Source of the DNA: Pseudomonadota bacterium
GTDB taxonomy: Bacteria; Pseudomonadota; Alphaproteobacteria; Rhizobiales; Rhizobiaceae
Assembly: GCA_023388675.1 (NCBI GenBank)
Contig: JAEWFU010000154.1
Coordinates: forward strand, 1 to 12,897
Length of the DNA: 12,897 nucleotides
Direction of reading: 5' to 3'
The notes under the pieces are model-generated. The model did no database searches. It saw only the letters and a list, made by a program, of their open reading frames with translations, and was not told the origin of the DNA. The stretch's first letter is position 1. The number at the start of each line of letters is the position of its first letter. A program made the translations under genes and the position numbers. Positions 5,838 to 12,897 of the stretch are shown one piece after another.

Positions 5838-6698
5838 ATGAGTTCCCTCGTTGCGACGCAGGGGTGGCAGCTCAGGAGGCCGAGCGTCATCCCCGGTTTC
5901 GGGCTGACGCTCGGTTTCACGCTCTTCTATCTCACCCTGATCATTCTCATTCCCCTGTCCGGCGTCGCATGGCGCACGACCGAACTGGGCTGGTCCGAGT
6001 TCTGGGCGATCGCGACCGACGAGCGCACGTTGAAGGCGTTGCGGATTTCCTTCGGCACCTCCCTGATCGCGGGGATGGTCAACGTTGTCTTCGGCACGCT
6101 CCTGGCGTGGGTTCTGGTTCGTTATCGTTTCCCGGGGCGTCGCATCGTCGACGCCGCCGTGGACTTGCCTTTCGCCCTGCCAACCGCGGTCGCAGGCATC
6201 GCGCTTGCCTCGATCTATGCACCCAACGGCTGGATCGGGCAGTTTCTTGCTCCACTCGGCATCAAGGCAGCCTTCACGCCGCTGGGGATCGTCATCGCGC
6301 TCGTCTTCATCGGGCTGCCTTTCGTGGTCCGCACCGTGCAGCCGGTGATGGAGGAGATCGATCGCGAGGTCGAGGAGGCAGCCGCCACGCTGGGCGCCAA
6401 CCGCTTCCAGACGATCCGCCGCGTGATCCTGCCCGGGCTCGCCCCCGCCGTGTTGACGGGCTTCGCGCTCGCTTTCGCACGCGCTGTCGGTGAATACGGC
6501 TCGGTGATCTTCATCGCCGGCAACATCCCCTACGTGTCGGAGATCGCGCCGCTTCTGATCGTCATCCGGCTGGAAGAATTCAACTACGCAGGCGCGACGG
6601 CGATCGCAGCGGTCATGCTGGTCATCTCCTTCGCCATGCTGTTCGCCATCAACCTCATTCAGGCGTGGAGCCGCAGGAGATACGGCTATGGCGGTTGA
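5838..6698 (+). CDS. cysT: Sulfate ABC transporter permease CysT (CysU)
   Basis: Inner-membrane half of the sulfate/thiosulfate channel, 286 residues. Hydrophobic spans are visible at about 21-43, 73-95, 105-127, 148-168, 205-225 and 255-278. The cytoplasmic EAA loop that docks on the ATPase is [22 protein letters not shown] (179-200) with the invariant Gly186. The [15 protein letters not shown] segment is characteristic of CysT. The ATG at 5838 follows a GAGG 9 bases upstream and lies 10 bases after the sbp stop; the open frame extends further upstream but only inside sbp. The 3' end overlaps cysW by 11 bases. Confidence 0.95.
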   Translation: MSSLVATQGWQLRRPSVIPGFGLTLGFTLFYLTLIILIPLSGVAWRTTELGWSEFWAIATDERTLKALRISFGTSLIAGMVNVVFGTLLAWVLVRYRFPGRRIVDAAVDLPFALPTAVAGIALASIYAPNGWIGQFLAPLGIKAAFTPLGIVIALVFIGLPFVVRTVQPVMEEIDREVEEAAATLGANRFQTIRRVILPGLAPAVLTGFALAFARAVGEYGSVIFIAGNIPYVSEIAPLLIVIRLEEFNYAGATAIAAVMLVISFAMLFAINLIQAWSRRRYGYGG

Positions 6699-7593
6699 GC
6701 TGATGACGGATATGTCGCGGACAGTCGTATCTTCTCCCGTGCATACGCGCCGCTTCCATCGCCCGACCACGGAAGGTCCCCTCGCGAAGGGTATCCTGAT
6801 TGCGCTTGCGCTCGGTTTCCTGGCCTCGTTCCTGGTGCTGCCGCTGATCGCGGTGTTCATCGAAGCGTTCCGCCGGGGTGCCGGAGAGTTCCTGTTCGCA
6901 CTCAACGAACCCGACACGCTTGCGGCCATTCGCCTGACGCTGACGGTTGCGGCGATCGCCGTGCCGCTCAACCTCGTCTTCGGCGTTGCGGCCGCGTGGG
7001 CGATCGCCAAGTTCGAGTTCAAGGGCAAGGCCTTCCTGACGACGTTGATCGACCTGCCGTTCTCGGTCTCGCCGGTGATCTCCGGCCTCGTCTACGTACT
7101 CCTGTTCGGAGCGGGCTCCGTGCTCGGGCCCTGGCTGAAATCCTACGGTATCGAGATCCTGTTCGCCGTGCCGGGCATCGTGCTGGCGACGATATTCGTC
7201 ACGTTTCCCTTCGTCGCCCGCGAGCTCATTCCGTTGATGCAGGACCAGGGCACCGGAGACGAGGAGGCAGCGCTATCGCTGGGCGCATCCGGCTGGCAGA
7301 CGTTCCGTCTCGTAACGCTGCCGAACATCAAGTGGGGGCTGCTCTACGGCGTGCTGCTCTGCAATGCCCGTGCGATGGGGGAATTCGGCGCGGTTTCGGT
7401 GGTATCCGGGCATATCCGCGGCCTCACCAATACGATGCCGCTGCATGTCGAGATTCTCTACAACGAATACAATTTCGTCGCCGCCTTCGCGGTCTCGACG
7501 CTGCTTGCCGGCCTGGCGCTGGTGACGCTCGTCCTCAAATCCTTTCTAGAATACCGCTATGGCGACGAGATCGCCGCCGCGGCCAAGCATTAG
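6688..7593 (+). CDS. cysW: Sulfate ABC transporter permease CysW
   Basis: Second membrane subunit of the sulfate importer, 301 residues, pairing with CysT. It has a polar N-terminus of about 34 residues, then spans near 35-59, 83-107, 118-140, 158-178, about 213-235 and 262-288. The EAA loop reads [22 protein letters not shown] (192-213) with Gly199. [20 protein letters not shown] and [21 protein letters not shown] are typical CysW stretches. The ATG at 6688 is supported by AGGAG (6675-6679) 8 bases upstream and overlaps the cysT 3' end; later in-frame ATGs at 6703 and 6712 are less well placed. Confidence 0.95.
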   Translation: MAVELMTDMSRTVVSSPVHTRRFHRPTTEGPLAKGILIALALGFLASFLVLPLIAVFIEAFRRGAGEFLFALNEPDTLAAIRLTLTVAAIAVPLNLVFGVAAAWAIAKFEFKGKAFLTTLIDLPFSVSPVISGLVYVLLFGAGSVLGPWLKSYGIEILFAVPGIVLATIFVTFPFVARELIPLMQDQGTGDEEAALSLGASGWQTFRLVTLPNIKWGLLYGVLLCNARAMGEFGAVSVVSGHIRGLTNTMPLHVEILYNEYNFVAAFAVSTLLAGLALVTLVLKSFLEYRYGDEIAAAAKH

Positions 7594-7604
7594 GAGCGCC
7601 CGCG

Positions 7605-8732
7605 ATGGACGTCTCGATCAAATCCGTACGCAAGGAATTCGACGGCTATCCGGCCCTGCACGACGTTTCGCTCGACATCCGCTCGGGGGAGCTGATCGCA
7701 CTGCTCGGTCCGTCCGGTTCCGGCAAGACCACGCTGCTGCGCCTGATCGCCGGGCTGGAACGCCCGACAGATGGAGAAGTCTTCTTCGGCGATGAAGACG
7801 CCTCCCACCGAACGGTGCAGGAACGCAACGTCGGTTTCGTCTTCCAGCACTATGCGCTGTTCCGGCACATGACGGTCGCCGACAATATCGGCTTCGGGCT
7901 CAAGGTACGACCGGGGAAAACACGTCCACAGAAGGACGAAATCCGCCGACGCGCTTCGGAGCTCCTCGACCTTGTCCAACTCTCCGGCCTTGAGAACCGT
8001 TATCCGAGCCAGCTTTCCGGAGGCCAGCGCCAGCGGGTCGCGCTCGCACGCGCCCTGGCAATCGAGCCGCGCGTGTTGCTCCTCGACGAGCCGTTCGGCG
8101 CACTCGATGCGCAGGTGCGGCGCGAGCTGCGCCGATGGCTGCGCGAAATCCATGAAAGGACCGGCCATACCACCGTGTTCGTCACGCACGATCAGGAGGA
8201 GGCGCTGGAGCTGGCCGACCGGGTCGTGGTCATGAGCCAGGGACGCATAGAACAGGTCGGCTCGGCAGACGATGTCTACGATCGCCCCAACTCGCCTTTC
8301 GTCTACAGCTTCATAGGCGATTCCAGCACGCTTCCGGTGCGGGTCGAGAATGGCCAGCTATGGCTGCAGGACCGAGCTATCGGCATCGAGGCCCGGGCCA
8401 CACCGAACGGTCCGGCCACACTTTACTTTCGTCCACACGACATCGAGCTGCTGGGCGGTTGCGGAGGCTGCATCGCAGGCACTGTCGCGACGAGCAGGCG
8501 GGTTGCCGGCACGCGCCGGCTCGAACTCGAAATCGGCGGCGCTCGCGACCGTGTGGAGATCGAGCTTCCGGTCGAACATCCGGCGGGCGTCAACGGACGC
8601 ATCGCCTTCCGGCCCAAACGCTGGAAGGTGTTTCCACAACGAGAAGCACAGCCCGCTCCGGAGGATCCCGGCGACAACCGCCGCGAGAACATCATCGACG
8701 AGAGCGAGGTAATGCTGGCCACAACGCTCTAA
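7605..8732 (+). CDS. cysA: Sulfate/thiosulfate import ATP-binding protein CysA
   Basis: ATPase that powers the CysTW channel from the cytoplasmic face. From the ATG at 7605 it has 375 residues. All nucleotide-binding motifs are intact: Walker A GPSGSGKT (35-42), Q-loop Gln81, signature LSGGQ (137-141), Walker B LLLDEP with Glu162, D-loop ALD (166-168) and switch His195. After residue 240 comes a regulatory TOBE-like part (about 245-345) containing [10 protein letters not shown], as in other CysA proteins. The last 30-odd residues (after KVFPQRE) are acidic and unlike the family core. AGGAG (7592-7596) 8 bases upstream decides the start; the frame is open far upstream only as an artefact inside cysW. 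The gene begins 11 bases after cysW and closes the ABC operon. Confidence 0.95.
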   Translation: MDVSIKSVRKEFDGYPALHDVSLDIRSGELIALLGPSGSGKTTLLRLIAGLERPTDGEVFFGDEDASHRTVQERNVGFVFQHYALFRHMTVADNIGFGLKVRPGKTRPQKDEIRRRASELLDLVQLSGLENRYPSQLSGGQRQRVALARALAIEPRVLLLDEPFGALDAQVRRELRRWLREIHERTGHTTVFVTHDQEEALELADRVVVMSQGRIEQVGSADDVYDRPNSPFVYSFIGDSSTLPVRVENGQLWLQDRAIGIEARATPNGPATLYFRPHDIELLGGCGGCIAGTVATSRRVAGTRRLELEIGGARDRVEIELPVEHPAGVNGRIAFRPKRWKVFPQREAQPAPEDPGDNRRENIIDESEVMLATTL

Positions 8733-8775
8733 GCGAGAGTTACACCTGCGGCCTTTGCTGTGGTATCCGTCCCCG

Positions 8776-8803
8776 TCCCGGTCAGGCGATCAGGCTGACG
8801 GGA
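8776..8803. repeat. Stem-loop between cysA and the SLC13 gene
   Basis: TCCC plus GTCAG (8776-8785, with one bulged G at 8780) pairs with CTGAC plus GGGA (8795-8803): nine base pairs around a 9-base loop. No T-run follows, so a classic intrinsic terminator is unlikely. It could protect or process the message, or separate expression of the ABC genes from the downstream permease. Confidence 0.4.
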
Positions 8804-8828
8804 TGTGGAACCGGAGACATGAGCGCCG

Positions 8829-10562
8829 ATGACCTTCGAGCAGGCCGCGATCCTGATTCTTCTCGTCGGCATGCTTGTGGTCTTCGCTCTCGACCGCATC
8901 CGCATGGAGCTGGTGGCGCTTTGCGGCCTTGGGCTGGGCGTGGCGCTGGGATTGGTCGGGCCGACACAGGCCTTTTCGGGATTTTCCAATCCGGCCTTCA
9001 TAACAGTTGTCGAGATCCTGCTGATCGTGCAGATCCTCGGGCGTTCGGGGCTCCTCGATCCACTGGCCCGACGCATCAGCCGCACCGCAAGCACCGAGAT
9101 CGGAGTTGTGGCTGTCCTGTGCTCGGTGACGGCAGTCCTTTCAGTATTCATGAACAACATCGGCGCACTGGCGCTGATGATCCCGGTCGTCACGAGAGTG
9201 TGCGAGGTGAACGGCTTCGCTCCCCGCCGCGTGCTGATGCCCGTCAGCTTCGCAGCCCTTCTCGGAGGGCTGTGCTCCGTCATCGGCACGCCTGCCAACC
9301 TGATCGTCAGCAATCAACTCGTTGCAGCGACCGGGCAAGGCTTCGCGTTTTTCGACTTTGCTTGGACTGGCATCCCGGCTGCGGTTGCAGGAATCCTTGC
9401 CCTCATCGTTTGGTCGGGTCGCACCCTGGCAAGACCTGGCGCCGGACGCGGGCGCCAGCCGCCGCAATCGTTTCGGACCGTCGTCAGCGAAATCCGGATT
9501 CCGGCAAGGTCGCGACTCGTGGGGCTGCCTGTGGCCGGGCTGGACCTGACCATTCACGCGATGCGGCGTGCGGGGGCCAATATCTTCCACCACCGAGCGG
9601 ACACAACCATCCAGGCTGACGACATCCTGCTTGTCGAGATCGGCCTTACCTCGCTCGAATCCTTGCTGGCCGATGGTACGGCAATTCTGCCGGGTGCTGC
9701 TCTCGATTCCATTGAAACGCAGCGTGTCGAGGCAGTCATCATGCCTGAAAGTACGCTCGTCGGATCACGTGTCGGAACGTTGGAGCTGCTGAGTTCGCGG
9801 GGTATCCGGGTGGTTGCGGTAGCGACCCGGACCCATCGGATCGAAGGTTCTCTCGCCGACCTCCAGCTATCGATCGGCGATGTGCTTTATCTGTCGGGCG
9901 ATCAGGAAACCATCGACGAGGCCATCGATGAAGCCGACATCCTGCCCCTGTGGTCGAAACCGCGAGGCGAGGCGAAGGACGTCCGCTGGCCGCCGGCCCT
10001 GGCCTTCGCAGGAGGTGTCGCCCTTGCGGCCTTCGGCTTCGCGCCGCCGGAGATCGCTTTCGGTCTGGTGGTCATCGCTCTTGCCAGCCTGGGAAACCTC
10101 AACCTGCGCAAGGGTCTGGCCGAGCTCGACTGGCCAATCCTGCTGATGCTTGCGACCATGATTCCGCTTGGCCAGGCCGTCGAAACGACCGGGGCAGCAG
10201 CCATGCTCGCCGAACGCCTCGTGTCCGTCCTGCCTTCGGACAGCCCTATCGTCCTTGCCACTGCCTTGATGGGAATTGCGGTTGTCGTCACGCCCTTCGT
10301 CAATAACGCCTCGACGGCAGTGGTGCTTGGTCCCATCGCCCTGGGCATCGCTGCCGCTTCAAACGTTTCGCCGGAATTGCTCCTTATCGCTGTTGCCGTC
10401 GGTGCCTCTATCGACTTCCTCACCCCGATTGGCCACCACAACAACACCATCGTGATGGGCCTTGCGGGCTACCGGTTCGGAGAATTCCTCAAGGCGGGAT
10501 GGCCGGTCACGATCGCAGCGACGGCAGCGGCGGCGCTTGCTATGTGGGTCTGGTGGGCATGA
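8829..10562 (+). CDS. SLC13 (DASS) family permease with two RCK_C domains
   Basis: Predicted ion-coupled anion transporter of the inner membrane, 577 residues. Layout: hydrophobic half 1 (about 3-200), two cytosolic RCK_C/TrkA-C domains (about 216-288 and 298-372), hydrophobic half 2 (about 388-576). The halves carry matching substrate-loop motifs: FMNNIGALALMIPV (107-120) and GTPANLIV (153-160) in the first, PFVNNASTAVVLGP (489-502) and LTPIGHHNNTIVMG (531-544) in the second. This architecture matches bacterial and algal SLC13 members described as sulfate permeases. It lies 96 bases after cysA in the same direction, which supports sulfate or a related oxyanion as substrate, though citrate/dicarboxylate relatives exist. 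The ATG at 8829 is the best start; CGGAGA lies 12 bases before, slightly far. The nearby ATG at 8819 is out of frame. Confidence 0.88.
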   Translation: MTFEQAAILILLVGMLVVFALDRIRMELVALCGLGLGVALGLVGPTQAFSGFSNPAFITVVEILLIVQILGRSGLLDPLARRISRTASTEIGVVAVLCSVTAVLSVFMNNIGALALMIPVVTRVCEVNGFAPRRVLMPVSFAALLGGLCSVIGTPANLIVSNQLVAATGQGFAFFDFAWTGIPAAVAGILALIVWSGRTLARPGAGRGRQPPQSFRTVVSEIRIPARSRLVGLPVAGLDLTIHAMRRAGANIFHHRADTTIQADDILLVEIGLTSLESLLADGTAILPGAALDSIETQRVEAVIMPESTLVGSRVGTLELLSSRGIRVVAVATRTHRIEGSLADLQLSIGDVLYLSGDQETIDEAIDEADILPLWSKPRGEAKDVRWPPALAFAGGVALAAFGFAPPEIAFGLVVIALASLGNLNLRKGLAELDWPILLMLATMIPLGQAVETTGAAAMLAERLVSVLPSDSPIVLATALMGIAVVVTPFVNNASTAVVLGPIALGIAAASNVSPELLLIAVAVGASIDFLTPIGHHNNTIVMGLAGYRFGEFLKAGWPVTIAATAAAALAMWVWWA

Positions 10563-10648
10563 CGGCGGAAATCGGCGCAGCTATCTGATCGTTGCCCGGC
10601 GATACCGGCGGTCCCGCCCGCTCACCTCGCGTGCCCCTGAAACGCCGG

Positions 10649-10676
10649 GTTAACAAGTCGGTTAACGAACGCTTAG
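10649..10676 (+). promoter_or_regulatory. TTAA repeats resembling a CtrA-type site
   Basis: GTTAAC occurs twice, at 10649-10654 and 10661-10666, exactly 12 bases apart. The second TTAA (10662-10665) is followed after 7 bases by TTAG (10673-10676), one mismatch from the alphaproteobacterial CtrA consensus TTAA-N7-TTAA. The first pair is spaced by 8 bases instead of 7. The site lies just upstream of a small plus-strand ORF. CtrA binding is inferred only from the pattern. Confidence 0.35.
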
Positions 10677-10683
10677 GGCGGTC

Positions 10684-10734
10684 ATGGCAATGCTAGCGAC
10701 GTGGCGGGCAACCTCACGAACGAGGACAAGATGA
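10684..10734 (+). CDS. Possible 16-codon leader peptide
   Basis: An ATG at 10684 starts a short frame coding MAMLATWRATSRTRTR; its TGA (10732-10734) overlaps the ATG of the next small ORF as ATGA. There is no clear Shine-Dalgarno and the peptide has no known counterpart, so this may be chance. If real, it would couple translation to the 64-aa ORF. Confidence 0.15.
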   Translation: MAMLATWRATSRTRTR

Positions 10735-10925
10735 CCGCGAAACCCGGAAGCAAACCCAAAGATACGTCCAGGACCCAGAACCAGGGCACCAACGTAAACC
10801 TGTTTGACCCGTTCGAACGAATTTTCAGGCACCGGAGCTGGATAGACTCCTATGCCGGTTTTGCAGAAGTGTCGGATTTCAGTGCCTTTTCCGACGCTGG
10901 CAGAGAACTGAAAGAACGGAAATAG
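10731..10925 (+). CDS. Small hydrophilic hypothetical protein (64 aa)
   Basis: Candidate small protein with a Lys/Thr/Ser/Pro-rich, probably disordered N-terminus (MTAKPGSKPKDTSRTQNQ) and an aromatic, more ordered C-terminal half containing NLFDPFERIF and SWIDSYAGFAEVSDFSAF. The ATG at 10731 has GAGGAC 4-9 bases upstream; a GTG at 10701 would add 10 residues but has weaker support. Upstream lie TTAA repeats that could be a promoter element, and a perfect hairpin follows 4 bases after the stop. An open frame on the other strand covers the same bases, so the coding strand is not certain. No family recognised. Confidence 0.35.
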   Translation: MTAKPGSKPKDTSRTQNQGTNVNLFDPFERIFRHRSWIDSYAGFAEVSDFSAFSDAGRELKERK

Positions 10926-10929
10926 AAGC

Positions 10930-10945
10930 CCTCGCCGATGCGAGG
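10930..10945. terminator. Perfect 6-bp hairpin after the small ORF
   Basis: CCTCGC, loop CGAT, GCGAGG begins 5 bases after the TAG of the 64-aa ORF. No T-run follows, so it is at most a weak or factor-assisted terminator, or an end-protecting stem. Confidence 0.25.
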
Positions 10946-10987
10946 CATAAGCGCCCCACCCAGCAACCAGACGCCGCGCAAAACGCA

Positions 10988-11012
10988 CCAGCCCGCCTGA
11001 GAGGCGTGCTGG
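10988..11012. terminator. Stable hairpin, possible bidirectional terminator
   Basis: CCAGC and CGCCT (10988-10998, with one unpaired C between) pair with AGGCG and GCTGG around a 3-base GAG loop, ten base pairs with a single mismatch. On the minus strand the stem is followed by TGCGTTTTGCG; on the plus strand by CGTCGTTTCG. The short T-runs make it terminator-like but not classical. Confidence 0.35.
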
Positions 11013-11275
11013 CGTCGTTTCGAACGTAACTGGTGCTTCCGCAAAAGTCGGTAGCGAACTCGTACGCCTGTGGCCCTGGATACGAAAATCCGCCTCACCA
11101 TCGACCTTCAATCCACAAACATGGACGATAAACTCGAGAGGCCACTAACCCTCGCTTGCCCCACAGCACGGCACATGCCAAGCAGCCGGTACGCCGGATG
11201 GGCAACGGCCCAGTCCTGCCCAATTGAGGCGGAACGACATCAGCCACTCCTCGGCGGTAGTTAAGAGACCGGTCC

Positions 11276-12004
11276 ATGGCGCAGAACATCTATGACAACG
11301 CCGACTTCTTCGGCGGTTATTCGCAACTTCCGCGGCAGACTCACGGGCTCGCGGGCGCGCCCGAATGGCCCGTGGGGCGGGACATGATTCCGGACCTTTC
11401 GGGCAAGCGCGCCATCGATCTCGGTTGCGGTTTCGGCTGGGTTTCCCGCTGGATGCGGGAAAACGGAGCCGCCAGCGTGCGCGGCTATGACGTTTCGAGC
11501 AACATGATTGCCCGGGCCCGCGAGGATACGGACGATGCCCTCATCGAGTATGTCATTGCCGACCTTGAGACGCTGGAATTGCCGGAAGCATCATGCGATT
11601 TCGCGTTCAGCTCCCTGACGTTCCACTACATCGAGAATTTCGTGCGCCTTGCGCGAACGGTGCATGGCGCTCTGACCCCCGGATCATGGTTCGTGTTCAC
11701 CATAGAACATCCGATCTTCATGGCTGCCGCACACCCGCACTGGACCGAGGACGAGGACGGCCGCAAGACCTGGCCCGTCAATCGCTACGCCATCGAGGGC
11801 GAAAGGCGGACCGACTGGTTCACCAAGGGCGTGGTGAAGCATCACCGGACCATGGCGACAACCCTGAACACGCTGATCGAAGCAGGCTTTTCGATCCACC
11901 GGGTTTCCGAATTCGCCCCCTCGGCGGAGCAGGTCAGGAAACAGCCGGAGCTGGCCGAGGAACTCGAACGCCCGATGATCCTGATGATCGCCGCGCAGCG
12001 CTGA
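11276..12004 (+). CDS. Class I SAM-dependent methyltransferase
   Basis: Cytoplasmic methyltransferase of 242 residues with a Rossmann-like fold of the Methyltransf_11/UbiE-like kind. Motif I is IDLGCGFGW (47-55), the acidic residue closing strand beta-2 is Asp72 in GYDVSSNMI, a DLETLELPEASCDFAFSSLTFHYI stretch supplies motifs II-III, and a later LTPGSWFVFTIEHPIF is the post-motif strand typical of this group. The C-terminal third (WTEDEDGRKTWPVNRYAIEGERR and on) forms the acceptor-binding part, whose substrate cannot be read from sequence. The ATG at 11276 has AAGAGA about 8 bases upstream. The gene stands alone between a non-coding stretch and a convergent hydrolase gene 15 bases away. Confidence 0.9.
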   Translation: MAQNIYDNADFFGGYSQLPRQTHGLAGAPEWPVGRDMIPDLSGKRAIDLGCGFGWVSRWMRENGAASVRGYDVSSNMIARAREDTDDALIEYVIADLETLELPEASCDFAFSSLTFHYIENFVRLARTVHGALTPGSWFVFTIEHPIFMAAAHPHWTEDEDGRKTWPVNRYAIEGERRTDWFTKGVVKHHRTMATTLNTLIEAGFSIHRVSEFAPSAEQVRKQPELAEELERPMILMIAAQR

Positions 12005-12019
12005 GCAATTCAGCAAACC

Positions 12020-12897
12020 TCAGCACGAACAGTGGCCGTGCCCGCCGAGGATGAACGGTTCTTCGAAGGGGCGGCGTGCGACTTCCATCTCGCGCCCACC
12101 CAGATAGACGGCGAGAGGCTGCAGGAGCGTCGTGCCCTGCCGCGTCTCGCCCACGACGTCGGCAAAGACGTAGTCGCTCTTGACCTGACGCAGGACGGTG
12201 ATGTCGGCAGGCGCGCCGGCACCGAGATGCCCGAGCTGCGGCTGCCGAATCGCGAGCGCAGGACGATTGGACGACATGCCGATGACCTGCGGAAGCGTCA
12301 GGCCGCAATTGAGCAGCTTGCTCATCGTGTGCAGGAGATCATAGCCGGGGCCCTCGACCGCGATCACATGCACGTCCGAGGAGATCAGGTCCGGCAGGAA
12401 ACCGTCCTTCAGCGCGGCTTCGGCGGTATCGTAGCCGAACGCGCCCATGCCGTGCGCGATATCGAACAGCACGCCGCGCTCGCGCGCATCCAGCAGCGCC
12501 TTCATCACCTTGCCGTCCGGCCCGAGCGCGGAGTTCGGCTCCGGCCGGTAGCAATGGGTGAGGATGTCTCCGGGCCGCAGCATGGACACGACATCGGCGT
12601 AGCTCGGCGGCGCGGTTCCGATATGGGTCATCAGCGGCAGGCCGACGGCGTCGGCCGCCTCGAGTGCGAGCTCCAGCGCGCCAAGGCCCAGTTCGCCCGT
12701 CACCGGACCGCCGATCCGCACCTTGACGCCGACGATACGGTCGCGGTTTGCCTCGACCTTGGCAACACAGCGATCGACCGGCAGCATCTCGCGCAACGTT
12801 GCCTCGCCGATGAACAGTCCCTTGTCGAAACCGAAGATACCGGGGAACGAGATGTTGAGGAACGCGAAGATCCGATAGGGCGAATGCGACATCACAT
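12020..12897 (-). CDS. Amidohydrolase/deacetylase family metallohydrolase, 5' end cut
   Basis: C-terminal 291 residues of a dihydroorotase-like metal-dependent hydrolase; the gene runs in from beyond the right edge, so the N-terminal part with the first metal-binding HxH motif is not seen. Counting from the first full codon at 12895, visible metal-site candidates are Lys58 in GVKVRIGG (the usual carboxylated bridging lysine), His91 in MTHIG, His114 in THCYR and Asp174 in SSDVH, followed by the C-terminal beta part GHLGAGAPADITVL typical of amidohydrolases. The pattern matches the EF_0837/AHA_3915-type amidohydrolase/deacetylase group. The in-frame GTG and ATG codons at the very edge lie inside the domain (the AFLNIS strand) and are not taken as starts. 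The protein ends in GGHGHCSC. Substrate unknown; an N-acyl or cyclic amide compound is likely from the family. Confidence 0.85.
   Translation of the reverse strand, partial: VMSHSPYRIFAFLNISFPGIFGFDKGLFIGEATLREMLPVDRCVAKVEANRDRIVGVKVRIGGPVTGELGLGALELALEAADAVGLPLMTHIGTAPPSYADVVSMLRPGDILTHCYRPEPNSALGPDGKVMKALLDARERGVLFDIAHGMGAFGYDTAEAALKDGFLPDLISSDVHVIAVEGPGYDLLHTMSKLLNCGLTLPQVIGMSSNRPALAIRQPQLGHLGAGAPADITVLRQVKSDYVFADVVGETRQGTTLLQPLAVYLGGREMEVARRPFEEPFILGGHGHCSC

Larger units (their letters stand above)
10926..11275. other. Geneless stretch before the methyltransferase
   Basis: Apart from the two hairpins in its first 90 bases, no coding sequence or RNA gene is recognisable in these 350 bases. 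The minus-strand frame that enters it (start near 11111) has no Shine-Dalgarno and no family-like sequence. The last part must hold the methyltransferase promoter; I see no convincing -35/-10 pair. Confidence 0.45.

Noticed and set aside
5364..7028. Long minus-strand open frame (554 codons) opposite sbp, cysT and cysW
   Set aside because: Low-complexity Arg/Asp/Gly/Pro-rich translation, antisense to three clear transporter genes with full motifs; a GC-rich shadow frame.
8360..9619. Plus-strand open frame (419 codons) across the end of cysA and the start of the SLC13 gene
   Set aside because: Arg/His/Gly-rich translation without family features, overlapping two well-supported genes in another frame.
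10811..10818. GTTCGAAC, resembling a tRNA T-arm
   Set aside because: No acceptor stem, anticodon arm or CCA end can be arranged around it; it falls in the small ORF.
10662..11111. Minus-strand open frame of 149 codons over the small plus-strand ORF
   Set aside because: No Shine-Dalgarno and no recognisable sequence; it crosses two hairpins. It cannot be fully excluded, since the plus-strand 64-aa ORF is also weak.
12893..12895. Edge GTG/ATG codons as the true start of the amidohydrolase
   Set aside because: The frame begins inside the catalytic domain and lacks the N-terminal HxH region, and it is open to the window edge; the gene is truncated by the window.

Overview
The window is high-GC, densely coded DNA, most likely a chromosomal segment of an alphaproteobacterium of the Hyphomicrobiales (Rhizobiales) type. 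This is inferred from a complete sulfate ABC importer led by an Rrf2 regulator, a cluster of very small rhizobial-style proteins, TTAA-repeat promoter elements resembling CtrA boxes, and codon use rich in G/C at third positions. No rRNA, tRNA, CRISPR array, insertion sequence or prophage gene was recognised.

Region 1 (1-2866) is an acyl-CoA/lipid metabolism locus. A short-chain dehydrogenase and an acyl-CoA dehydrogenase read leftward as one operon (SDR first). A TetR-family regulator reads rightward from the shared 110-base intergenic space. That space holds a perfect 14-bp palindrome beside a candidate -10 box of the leftward operon, which fits repression by the TetR protein until an acyl-CoA type ligand appears.

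Region 2 (2867-4242) contains only tiny genes: a 91-aa helical protein, a translationally coupled pair (70 aa and a 47-aa single-pass membrane protein) on the minus strand, and two weaker candidates for very small membrane proteins on the plus strand. It ends in a roughly 290-base stretch without a convincing gene but with two strong hairpins.

Region 3 (4243-10562) is a sulfur uptake locus. An Rrf2-family regulator with a cysteine cluster is followed by a promoter with a 12-bp palindrome in it, then sbp-cysT-cysW-cysA: a periplasmic sulfate-binding protein, two permeases and the ATPase. These are tightly packed, with a Shine-Dalgarno before each gene. After 96 bases comes a 577-aa SLC13-type permease with two central RCK_C (TrkA-C) domains. 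The likely logic is ATP-driven high-affinity sulfate/thiosulfate import plus an ion-coupled anion permease, with sulfur or redox state read by the Rrf2 protein.

Region 4 (10563-12897) has TTAA repeats in a promoter region, a small hydrophilic ORF, hairpins that may end transcription, a class I SAM-dependent methyltransferase, and, convergent with it, the 3' part of an amidohydrolase/deacetylase-family metal hydrolase whose N-terminus lies beyond the right edge.

No wholly unknown multi-gene system is evident. The most promising leads are the Rrf2 regulator with its overlapping operator-like palindrome and variant cysteine spacing, the coupling of the RCK-type permease to the ABC importer, and the cluster of micro-proteins.
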